Positions 1 through 9,836 of a stretch of 28,851 bases of DNA are shown piece by piece; position 1 is the stretch's first letter; each line of letters starts with the position of its first letter. The translations under genes were made by a program, and so were the position numbers. The stretch lies in the NCBI GenBank assembly GCA_002104895.1, contig MCFG01000180.1:102501-131351 (forward strand), read 5' to 3'. This DNA is from Anaeromyces robustus. Lineage: Eukaryota > Neocallimastigomycota > Neocallimastigomycetes > Neocallimastigales > Neocallimastigaceae. Under the pieces are notes generated by a model, which had not been told where the DNA came from, made no database searches, and saw only the letters and a program-made list of their open reading frames with translations.

Positions 1-306
1 TAATAAAAATAATTATACTATAGTAATTAATAGTAATTAATAATAAAATTACTAATAAAAATAATTATACTATAGTAATTAATAGTAATTAATAATAAAA
101 TTACTAATAAAAATAATTATACTATAGTAATTAATAGTAATTAATAATAAAATTACTAATAAAAATAATTATACTATAGTAATTAATAATAAAATTACTA
201 AAAAAAATAATTATACTATAGTAATTAATAATAAAATTACTAATAAAAATAATTATACTATAGTAATTAATAGTAATTAATAATAAAATTACTAATAAAA
301 ATAATA
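1..306. repeat. 52-bp/42-bp AT-only minisatellite
   Basis: Near-identical tandem units begin at about 1, 53, 105, 157, 199, 241 and 293. Spacing is 52 bp except for two consecutive 42-bp units (157-198 and 199-240), which lack one internal 10-bp element (agtaattaat). The array reaches the left window edge, so its true length is unknown. Each unit contains the word actatagtaatta. No coding potential is seen. Confidence 0.95.
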
Positions 307-574
307 ATATGAGTATAAAATTCGTTATTTTTAATAATAATTTTTTTATATAATATTTATTTAAAAATTATTAAATTTGTTTCATTAATCATTTCTGTAT
401 TAAATTAAATTACTATTATTATTTAATTTTGGAATATTTCATGTAATAACAAATAAATTAAAATATAAATAAAAATTAATAACAAATAAAATTGAATTAA
501 TATAATTAAAACAAGTGTTTTTAATATTACTGATGGAACAAGGAAAGAAAAAGAAACAGTTAAATTTATTATAA

Positions 575-790
575 AAGAAATAAAGTTTCATTAATAATAA
601 TTGTGAATTAAATATTAATGATTTCAAAATGAATTTTTATTTTTTTATTCATTTTTAGAAGCTATTTACATGAAAATATAAGAGAAAAAAAAAAGTTAAT
701 GTTAATGTCTTTAAATTATATTATAAAATGTTACTATCTTTTAAAAGATTATAATTAATTTTGTAAATTACTATTACAATTTTTTTTTCT
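575..790 (+). pseudogene. Extra copy of the 5' end of the decayed ankyrin gene
   Basis: This stretch resembles 880-1110 just downstream: both contain ttaataataattgt, a later ttcatttttag followed by (a/t)agct, and a nearly shared block (714-760 versus 1055-1100) with ataaaatgttactatct. The downstream copy translates, with gaps, like the N-terminal domain of the intact ankyrin protein, so this is a second, more eroded copy of the same 5' end. Stops and frameshifts are frequent. A run of 23 A (851-873) lies between the two copies. Confidence 0.55.
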
Positions 791-896
791 TTATTTTTCA
801 ATAATTATTTTTATTGTATATATTACAAAGGAAATATTTATCAATTTTACAAAAAAAAAAAAAAAAAAAAAAATATGTATTAGAAACAAAATATGA

Positions 897-2529
897 TTAA
901 TAATAATTGTAAATTAAATGTTATTTATTTTAATTTTCAAAATCAATAACATTTAATTCCAATTAATTCATTTTTAGTAGCTGTTGATAATAAAAATATC
1001 AATAGTATAAAAATATTAATAATAAATAATAATAATAAGAAAGTATTGTCCTTGAATTATATGATAAAATGTTACTATCTGTTGAAAAATTACAATTAAT
1101 AATTAAAGTTGGTATAGAAAATTTAAAAAAAAATTAATTTGAAGCAATAATGTATAATTATTAGAATTAACTTTTGATAATTTATATTTTTTTGATAATG
1201 AATTTGTTTTAAATTTACTACTTCATTATAAAAATAAAACACTAATATCTTAATCAGATTTAAATCAAGAGGTTTTAAATAAAAAGCTATAAAATTTCAA
1301 CTGGAAGATACTGAATGTGATGATAATATATAAAAAAAAAATATTTATTCTATTAGTAAAAATGGAAATGAAAATATGATGAAATATTAAATTAAATATG
1401 GTAAAAATATCAATAAAGTAAATAAAAAAGGTAAAACAATATTAATAAAAACATGTGAATATGGAAATGAAAATATAGTAAAGGTATATTGTTTAATAAT
1501 TAATTTCGGAGCAGATATCAATAAGATAGATGAAATATGGGAAATACCATTAATTAAAGGATATAAAACTGGAAATGAAAATATAGTAAAGGTATAATGT
1601 TTAATCAATTTCGGAACAGATATCAATAGATCAGATAGAATAGATGAAAACATTATTAATTAAAGCATGTAAAACTGGAAATGAAAATGGTTGATTGAAC
1701 AAGGGACCAAAGTAAATATAAAGGAAAATTGGAAGATAAATAAGATGATACCATTAGTTACCTTATTAATAAGTGAAGAGTTAGAAGAATTATCAAATTA
1801 CAATATAAATGAAAATTTAATAAAATATTTTAACTGAAGAAAGTACAGATATCAATTGAAGGAAGCAATGATGAAAACCCCTTAATTTTATGCTTGTGGA
1901 TATGGAAATAAAATAATTTGGAATAATACAATCTCATTTTTTTTTTGGGCATGTTAAAATGAAAATGAAGATTTTGTAAAGGATTTAATTGAAATTGAAA
2001 TTGGAATAGAATATGATAGAGAAGAATGTGATGGGAAAACACCGTTAGTTTCATACCGTTTATGGTGAAAATGTAAATATTTCAAAATATTTAGTTGAAC
2101 CTAGATTAGATATAAATAAGGAAAATGAGAATGGTAAAACATTATTATTTAAAGTATGTGAATATGTGAATATGTAGATGGAGAGGAAGTATTCTGTAAA
2201 ATATTTAATTGAATATGAGGGCCAATTTAAACAAATGTAATTATGAGATGATATTTCCATTATTTAAAGCATATGAAAAAAAGGAAAAGAAAAAATAGTA
2301 AAATATTTAATTGAACATGGAATATATATAAACCTAAATAATAATAAGAATGAATTTATAATTAAAATTTTTAATTAAACATGGAACAGGTTTTAATAAA
2401 ATAAATAGTTATAGTAGAACCGCATTATCTAAGACATATAATAGTAATAATAGAAATAAAAAAGTAATAGATACTTTAATTGAAAAAGATGCAAATATTA
2501 ATAGAGGAGTTTATCTATGGTCAATTTAA
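897..2529 (+). pseudogene. Decayed ankyrin-repeat gene, paralogue of the giant gene at 9837
   Basis: No open frame survives, but translation in shifting frames aligns collinearly with the intact ankyrin protein encoded at 9837-19514. Around 1047-1120 the residues LYDKMLLS.EKLQLII match IYEKDLLT.ELLQFII of the intact N-terminal domain. Around 1170-1260, HYKNKTLIS.SDLNQ matches LYVNKTPISNSNLNQ. From about 1360 there are ankyrin repeats (GNENIVK, INFGADINKID). Around 1750-1830, IPLVTLLISEELEELS followed by NINENLIKYF matches the unusual extended repeat near residues 2257-2290 of the giant protein (TPLIASLIN, NINEDLIKYLI). The last recognisable repeat ends at a stop near 2529. Dozens of stops and frameshifts mark it as dead. 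A further scrap encoding GNENIEKCL lies at about 2636-2670. It was evidently shorter than the intact gene, or has lost most of its repeats. Confidence 0.85.
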
Positions 2530-2760
2530 TTATTATTTTTATATTATATTTTGTTATTTTTCATTTTATTAATTTTTTTTAATTATTATTTTATTATTAA
2601 TATTAAAAATGTTTTTTTTTTTTTGCTTTTTACGGGAAATGAAAATATAGAAAAATGTTTAACTTAAAAAATAAAACGTATTAAAATATACACAAAAAGT
2701 ATATATAAATATATATACAATCAAATTCCACATTAATAATGATAGAGATATAATTTTCAA

Positions 2761-2909
2761 ATAATAATACACATAATAATAATACACATAATAATAATAC
2801 ACATAGTAATAATACACATAATAATAATACACATAATAATAATACACATAGTAATAATAATACACATAATAATAATAATACACATAATATTAATAATAAT
2901 AATAATAAA
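2761..2909. repeat. 15-bp tandem repeat (acacataataataat)
   Basis: About nine units of 15 bp, with single a/g variants (acacatagtaataat) and one or two units lengthened by a trinucleotide. The tract runs into an (aat)n tail. The open minus-strand frame rich in Tyr and Val through it is a by-product of the repeat. Confidence 0.9.
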
Positions 2910-3874
2910 TAATAAAAAAATAATAAAAAAAACAGATTATTTATTTGAAAATAGAGTATTTAAAATATGTATTATTATTATATATAAATTATATATATAT
3001 TTTAATTATATACAGAAATAAGTTTAATTATTTATGTATATAATAAAAAAAAATTATATATATGATTTTAAAAAATATATTATTATTATTATTATTATTA
3101 TTTTATTTTATTTTATACATATTTTTAAAATAATAATTAAAGTTATTTAGAAAAAAAAATCAGATTCATTTTAAAAGAAAAAGAATTTCTTTTTTCATTA
3201 AAATAATACAAAAAAAAAAGATTTAAATAAAATAGTTTATTAAGAAAATAATAAAAAAAAAATAATTATTATATAATATATATAATATAATATAATATTA
3301 TATAATATAATATAATATAAAATATAATTTATCTATTAAATACTAAATATTAAATATTAAATATTAATTTATCATTAATTAATATTTACATAGAAATTTA
3401 AAAATTTAGAAATTAGAAATATTTTTTAATGCTAAAATTTTTTTTATTTTAAAAAATATTTAACCTTTAATAATTCTTATATTTAATAATTGTTATATTT
3501 AATAATTGTAATATTTAATAATTGTTATTACAATAGAAAAAGAATTATAAACATTTTCATTTTTTGATTTTTGAAATGAATGTCCTTTGTAATGTATTGA
3601 AAAAAAATTTCTAATCTATAAAAAATTAAATTTAAATTATTTTTTTTTTTTTTTGGTTATTATAGAAATAAATTAATAAAAAATTAATTATTATTATTCA
3701 TGAATAATAATTTCAATACAAATATTTACTAAATATGTTAATTTATAAAATTTACACATAATTTTTTTTATATATATTATAATTGAAATTTTTATATATG
3801 TAATACATGTAATATGAATAATATGTATGTGTATGATTTTCATAAATACTATAAACTTTATTTATATTAAAATT

Positions 3875-3875
<1 letters not shown>
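2910..3875. other. Gene-free AT-rich stretch
   Basis: The stretch holds short simple repeats, notably (att)n at about 3082-3104 and a period-5 taata tract at about 3264-3320, and a period-17 to 18 motif tatttaataattgt(t/a) repeated at about 3478-3528. No coding region, RNA gene or conserved motif is recognised on either strand. Confidence 0.6.
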
Positions 3876-4141
<266 letters not shown>

Positions 4142-4670
4142 TTTTTTAAAAATTTCATAATATTTATATTAAAATTTACAATAGAATATTCATTTTTTTT
4201 TTATGGAGAGTGTAACTTTATTTATTAATAAATTTAATTATGCAAAAAAAAAAAAAATCCATGCTTTTATGTGCATATAGAAAAAAGTAAATAAATAAAA
4301 TTTAATAAAGAATAAAGCAACATAAAGTGTATAGACTATTCTATTCTCAAGTTATAATTATTAATTTTTCTACCAAGAAAGAAAAAATATATCCTATTCT
4401 ATACTTACAGATTGGAATGAAAAGATTTACTCCAACTGAACAATTATTTTTTAAAATTATTATAATTATCATTAAATAAAGAGGATAGGATAGTTTTCTT
4501 TGTTAAATCTATCATTTAAACTATATGATAATCATTCTCAAATGTTTGTTTATAATTAAATATAATAATTTGATATAACTTTTTAAATTGTAAAAGATAT
4601 ATCAAATTATTTCATATATTTTGTTTTATTTAAACACATATTTTATTCATGTCTTTATATTTTCAATTTT
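4142..4670. other. Intergenic region with a less AT-biased patch
   Basis: Mostly AT-rich spacer downstream of the minus-strand gene at 4988-6682. The patch 4331-4445 is richer in G and C than its surroundings. Read on the minus strand it offers a GTAAGT donor (4407-4412) and a TTTCTTTCTTGGTAG acceptor ending at 4374, about 39 bp apart, but the flanking frames do not extend into a recognisable protein. The words ttctcaa and cctatc/ggatag recur here in both orientations. No gene is called. Confidence 0.4.
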
Positions 4671-4915
4671 TTTTTTATTTTTTTTTTTTTTATTGTTTGT
4701 TTTTTAAATTTTATTTTTTTTATTTTCTATTTTCTAATTTATATTTTGTTTTTTATTTCTTTTTTATTGTTTATTTATTTTATTGTTTATTTTCTAATTT
4801 ATATTTTATTTTTTTATTTCCATTTTATTGTTTATTTTTTTTATTGTTTATTTTCTAATTCATATTTTGTTTTTTATATTTATATTTATTCTTATTTTAT
4901 TGTTTATTTTTTATT
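4671..4915. repeat. About 60-bp T-rich degenerate tandem repeat
   Basis: The word tttctaattt recurs at 4731, 4791 and about 4852, each followed by atattttgtt or a close variant and preceded by tattgttta. The period is therefore about 60 bp, over 3-4 copies. It lies just past the stop codon of the minus-strand gene at 4988, so part of it may be transcribed as 3' UTR. Plus-strand Phe/Tyr-rich frames here are artefacts. Confidence 0.75.
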
Positions 4916-4987
4916 TTCTTATCTGTATATATTTTTTTTTTATATTTTTTATTTATTTTAAACTGTACAAAATATTTTTTAGTAATT

Positions 4988-6682
4988 TTATTTTTTATTA
5001 TCAACTTTAGCAGCTTGTGAGCTAGTATATTTACCAGCACTTACAGTATAAGTTTCACCTTCAATCATATCTGGTGAAGTATAGAAAACAATAGCAAATT
5101 GAGTTATTGGTGTTCTTTCAATTACAACATTACCTTTACTATCAGTAATAGTAATTGGAATACCTCCTAATTGTATTTCATCAAGAATAACTCTAATATA
5201 TGGTTGTTTGACAGTACAAGTTTCTGGTCTATCATATACAAATTTTTGTCCACTTTCTCTAATTTTTTTGGTAAGTTCATGAATTTCTTCGGCTTTTTCT
5301 CTTGTTCTTTCTGGATATATTTTCATAATATCTTCAACAGATAATTCTTCTCTTCCTGTGGTTCCTTTAATTCCATCTTCTCTAACTTCTGCTACACCTT
5401 CTAATGGGAAATTTCCTGAACTAGTAATAAAAAGTTTAGCACTAGCTTCAACAGATTTATAACCATCAGAATCTAAACCACCCATACCACCAAAAGTACC
5501 ACCATAAACAACACCAATATAAATTTCAGAAGTACCACCAATGTACATTGAACCAGTAGTATCTAAACCATCATTTTCTGGTCCATCAACACTAACATCA
5601 ATTTTACCACCAGTTACTCTAAGATATACTTGTTCATCAAATGCATTGTTTATATTTCTTTCAGTATTGTTATATTTTAAAGCACTAATAGCATCTTCTT
5701 TAGCTATAGTATAAATTTCTCCACCAGAAATATCAATCATTTGACCTTCAAGACCAACTTTACATCCTTTAACATCAATTAAACCATCATTAATAGTTAA
5801 ATGAGTTATAGATTGAATACCACTTTCTGGAGCATTAATTGTAATTTTACCACCATCAATAACAACATAACCTTCTTCTGGATCTGTATGTTTTGTAATT
5901 TTAATACCAATATTACCAGAATCTATATTAATTTCACCATCTTTAATAGAAAATGATTCTTTTGCTTTAATACCATTACCTTTGGCAGTAATATTAATTT
6001 TACCAGAAACAACCTTTAAATTCTTTTTAGTTCTAATACCTTCATCAAAATTAGCATTAATATCAAGTGTACCTTTACCATTAAAAGTAAGATTACTTTT
6101 AATATAGATACAAGCATTTGGTTGTTTATTTTTGTTTTCAGTTTCATCAGTATTGACTTCATCATCATCAACTGTATCAGTAGCAAATGAATCAATAGTA
6201 ATTGAATCCGTTTCAACTTCATCAATAATATTTATATCTTTTGGATAATTCATTGAATCAGAAATGGTATTTTGGCCTTCAGTAGTAATGATGACTTTTT
6301 TACATTTTTCACCGTAAATAGCTGGACCAAAATTACTAGTAAGAGTAAAGTTTCTTAAAACAAGATGAATTGTATCATCTTGATTAGCAGCAATATTAAG
6401 TTGACCATTTAAATCACCACCAAGAATATAAGTACCAGAATTAGAAATAGTAATTTTTCCTTCATCAAGTAAAACATTATCACTTGAAGTATTACATTTA
6501 GTATCAATACATTGAATTTCAATACTTGATTCATCATAGGTTTCATTTAAATCATTTTTTTTATATTTAGCGGTAACTGGACCTGGAACTAATATAAGTT
6601 CTTCATGTTGGTTTTGAGCATGAACCAAATTTATTAAAAATAAGGTTGCAAATATATTTTTTATTTGCTTTTGAAATTTCAT
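4988..6682 (-). CDS. Secreted carbohydrate-binding beta-helix protein (Cthe_2159 family)
   Basis: This is an intact 564-residue, intron-free frame from ATG (6682) to TAA (4988). Residues 1-22 form a signal peptide ending in VHA, so the product is secreted. Residues about 75-145 (GTYILGGDLNGQ, HLVLRNFTL) and 189-440 carry short glycine-rich rungs typical of the Cthe_2159 / DUF4353 carbohydrate-binding domain: DEGIRTK at 213, GNGIKAK at 235, EEGYVVIDGGKI at 269, ESGIQSI at 286, EDAISAL at 329 and NDGLDTTG at 370. The C-terminal module near 493-551 (SPDMIEGETYTVSAGKY) is also a family hallmark. The founding member from Clostridium thermocellum is a parallel beta-helix that binds polygalacturonate and cellulose; the same role here is inferred. 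An acidic, low-complexity insert occupies about 150-188, and a charged helix-like segment about 448-490. Several N-glycosylation sequons (NFT, NLT, NIT) are present. The family is chiefly bacterial, suggesting horizontal acquisition from rumen-type bacteria. Confidence 0.93.
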   Translation of the reverse strand: MKFQKQIKNIFATLFLINLVHAQNQHEELILVPGPVTAKYKKNDLNETYDESSIEIQCIDTKCNTSSDNVLLDEGKITISNSGTYILGGDLNGQLNIAANQDDTIHLVLRNFTLTSNFGPAIYGEKCKKVIITTEGQNTISDSMNYPKDINIIDEVETDSITIDSFATDTVDDDEVNTDETENKNKQPNACIYIKSNLTFNGKGTLDINANFDEGIRTKKNLKVVSGKINITAKGNGIKAKESFSIKDGEINIDSGNIGIKITKHTDPEEGYVVIDGGKITINAPESGIQSITHLTINDGLIDVKGCKVGLEGQMIDISGGEIYTIAKEDAISALKYNNTERNINNAFDEQVYLRVTGGKIDVSVDGPENDGLDTTGSMYIGGTSEIYIGVVYGGTFGGMGGLDSDGYKSVEASAKLFITSSGNFPLEGVAEVREDGIKGTTGREELSVEDIMKIYPERTREKAEEIHELTKKIRESGQKFVYDRPETCTVKQPYIRVILDEIQLGGIPITITDSKGNVVIERTPITQFAIVFYTSPDMIEGETYTVSAGKYTSSQAAKVDNKK

Positions 6683-7307
6683 TTTTTTCTTTTTATTTTT
6701 TATTTTTTATTTTATTTTATTTTTTATTTTTATTTTATTGTTATTATTTATTATTTATTATTTACTATTTACTTATTTATTGATTATTATTTTATTATTT
6801 ATTATTTATTATTTATTATTTTTTAATTATTATCAATTAAAAAAAAATTAATAACAATAAAAAAAAAAAAAAAAAAAAGGAAAGATTGACTGAAGATAAA
6901 CAAATTTAAAAAAAATTTTTTTATCATTTATAAGAAATTTTTTGAGAAAAAAAATTTTTTAATTGGTTACCTCTTTTTTTAAAAAAAAAAAAATACAACA
7001 TTATAAGTAGTTCAAATTAAATTAAATAAATTATTTATTAAATTATTATTTATAATTACATCATTAAATAATTTAATAAATAAGTATACAATCTTTTACA
7101 TAATAGAATAAAATAATCATCATAATTAAAATAAATAAATAAATATTAGGGAAAAATAATAAAATAAACTTAATACACATGTTTAATACAATTATAATAT
7201 ATATACTGTAATATCTTTATTTTGTGTTTTTTTTTTTTTTTTAAAAAAAATTATATTAAAAAATAAATATGTTAATTAATTAATAAATAAATATTTATAC
7301 AAATAAA
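6683..7307. other. Upstream region of the carbohydrate-binding gene
   Basis: Immediately 5' of the minus-strand ATG the DNA is T-rich on the plus strand (A-rich in the transcript sense) for about 150 bp, as expected of a 5' UTR in this genome. An A run lies at about 6859-6878. Two T-run/A-run pairs (about 6909-6960 and 6973-6993) can pair as weak hairpins. No promoter element can be named with confidence and no coding sequence is seen. Confidence 0.4.
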
Positions 7308-7557
<250 letters not shown>

Positions 7558-7866
7558 AAAAAATAATTATTTATTTTATATATATTTAAATATATATATA
7601 ATAAATTAATGATAAAAAATTAAAAAAAAATATTTTATTTTCTGTGTAACAATTGTAATTAAATGACATTCCATTTATTTATAATAAAAATATTAATAAT
7701 TTTAGATATAATATATTAATATTAATAATTATTAATTATTATTATTTGATACAAAATTATGATATGCTTTATATAATTAAAAGTATTTTTTATTTATGCA
7801 TTTTTGTATATATATATTTTGATTGTAATTGATTATTGTATATATATTTATTAAATAATAAATATA

Positions 7867-7899
<33 letters not shown>

Positions 7900-8219
7900 A
7901 AATATATTAAATAATAGATATATTAAATAAATAAATAGAATTAAATATATAAATAAATAAATAAATAAGTAAATAATTAATAAATAAATAAATAAATAAA
8001 TAATACTAAAATAGAAAAAGTGCTAATTTCATAGTAAAAGATTATTGAAATTATATAAACATACCCTTTTCATTAATAAAAGACTTATTAAATGGCGATA
8101 TTATTTTTGGAAAATTAAAATTTTTAATAATAAATTTATTTTTAATTTACTATATTCATTTTACATATCCAATTAACACTCAATAAATCCAAATTCAGCA
8201 TCTCTTTTTTAAAATTTAT
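7558..8219. other. AT-rich spacer with a second, broken (AAAT)n tract
   Basis: Between about 7869 and 8003 lies an interrupted (AAAT)n array broken by aatatatt and agaattaaat words. The rest is unique AT-rich DNA. The patch near 8088-8110 (aaatggcgata) is slightly GC-richer but gives no extended frame. Nothing further is recognised. Confidence 0.55.
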
Positions 8220-8349
8220 TATCTTTATTTAGAATTTATTGGTTTAAATTGTAAATGGAAAAGATATTTTAATTTTTTTATAAATTATATGATTATTATA
8301 TTTATCTATCAAAAAATAGGTTATTTATTTAGAAATATATATTTAATTG

Positions 8350-8990
8350 ATGTATGTCAAAAGGTTAAAGGATATTTTGTTAAAAATTAAATTCGATAAT
8401 CCCATCTAACATTTATCAAATTCATCTTTAACAAGATTATTTATAATTTATGTTAATATATTAATATCTTTTTTTAAATATTCTTATAATTATATCAATT
8501 AAAATTTTCTACATATTTTAATAATTTTGTTGTATCATAAATTTACTAATATTAATATTGTAATAATCAAATTTCTAAAAAATTTATATATATTGTTTGA
8601 TATTAATTTATATAATGATTTAAAATTATCAATGTTATTATCACTAACTAATGTATTTATTAAATATTTTTTAAGTATAAATAATTTTATTTTGAAGTAA
8701 ATAATTATAAAAATTTCAAAATGTTGAAAATCATTTATACTAATTTCTATAACATTTTCTTGATTTTTTTTTTTTTAAAAAAATTTGAATATTATTATTT
8801 AATGGTTCATATAAAAATACTCTATTTTTTGTAATTTCTAATAATTTATCTAAATTACTTTCTGTATTTCTGTATTTAAATATTTATAAAACTCTTTATT
8901 AAGTGCTTTTATATAAATTATAATCGTTCGTAGTCTTTTTATTTATATTTAATAAAAGATTTTTTATATAATTAATTATAAAACAAATAA
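8350..8990 (-). pseudogene. Weak minus-strand gene remnant, family unknown
   Basis: On the minus strand, frames from about 8970 down to 8535 give coding-like segments with the Asn/Lys/Ile-rich, Leu-spaced look of intracellular repeat proteins of this genome (NLDKLLEITKNRVFLYE near 8856-8806; NFKSLYKLISNNIYKF near 8622-8575; KLLKYVENF near 8526-8500). A frame change occurs at a run of 13 T (8764-8776), and several stops follow. It may be the eroded N-terminal half of another ankyrin-type gene, but no ankyrin consensus is left, so this is a tentative call. Confidence 0.3.
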
Positions 8991-9698
8991 AATCTAATAA
9001 TAATACAATCTGAATAATTTAACACTACAATAATATTTAATTATTAATATTTTTGATAAATATTTAGTTAAAATAATATATTTTTAATTTTAATTTGTTA
9101 AAATAACTATTTATAATAAAATAATACTTTTTAATTTTAATTGCTTTAATAACTATTTAAAATAATATTTGAAAAAATATTAATTATAAAAAGCATTATA
9201 TTTAAATGGTATACACATTATATAAATGGTACACATTATAATTAATAAAATTAATTTATTATTAATTAATTAAAAAAATAATTATAATTTTATTATTATT
9301 GAAAATAGTTATTTTTATTGTGTCATAAAATAATATTTTCATATTTTTATATTTATAATATCCAATTTATAAAATGATGTTTCATATTTATTATGTTTAT
9401 GTATTATTTCTATTCTTTCTTTCTTTTTACTTTAAAGTTGAAATATTTATTTATTTATTTATTTATTATTTATTTATTTATTTATTTCTATTTATTATTT
9501 ATTTATTTATTATTTATTTATTTATTAATTATTACTTGATAAATTTATTATATACAATAACATTAAATTAAAAATTAACAATATTAATAAATAAAATTTT
9601 CAATTTTTTTTATTATACTGTGTAACATTTTTTTAAATTATTAATATATTTATTTGTATTACTTGTTTCTTATTATAAATAACAAAAAATGTGAATAT

Positions 9699-9738
<40 letters not shown>

Positions 9739-9836
9739 AACAAAAACAAAAACAAACAGAAACGCATTATTCATATATTATATATATATATATTTTTTTA
9801 TTATAATTTGTATATATTTTTTTCTTAAAGATACCA
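8991..9836. other. 5' flank of the giant ankyrin gene
   Basis: AT-rich spacer. It contains a near-perfect 20-bp tandem pair (aaatggta(ta)cacattata) at about 9203-9240, an (attt)n-like tract at about 9448-9530, and a 28-T run at 9701-9728 directly followed by four CAAAAA units to about 9759. A pyrimidine tract ending in aaag (9817-9830), six bases before the ATG, could be a 3' splice site of a 5'-UTR intron, but no donor is identifiable. The short plus-strand frame at 9374-9571 is Tyr/Leu/Ile-rich and repeat-derived. Confidence 0.45.

Noticed and set aside
1-306. CRISPR array
   Set aside because: Units are contiguous and lack unique spacers; the genome is eukaryotic.
2659-2883. Open minus-strand frame rich in Tyr and Val
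   Set aside because: It is the translation of the 15-bp tandem repeat; periodic residues and no plausible protein.
4649-5010. Three overlapping plus-strand Phe/Tyr-rich frames
   Set aside because: They arise from the T-rich 60-bp repeat and run antisense into the end of the real gene.
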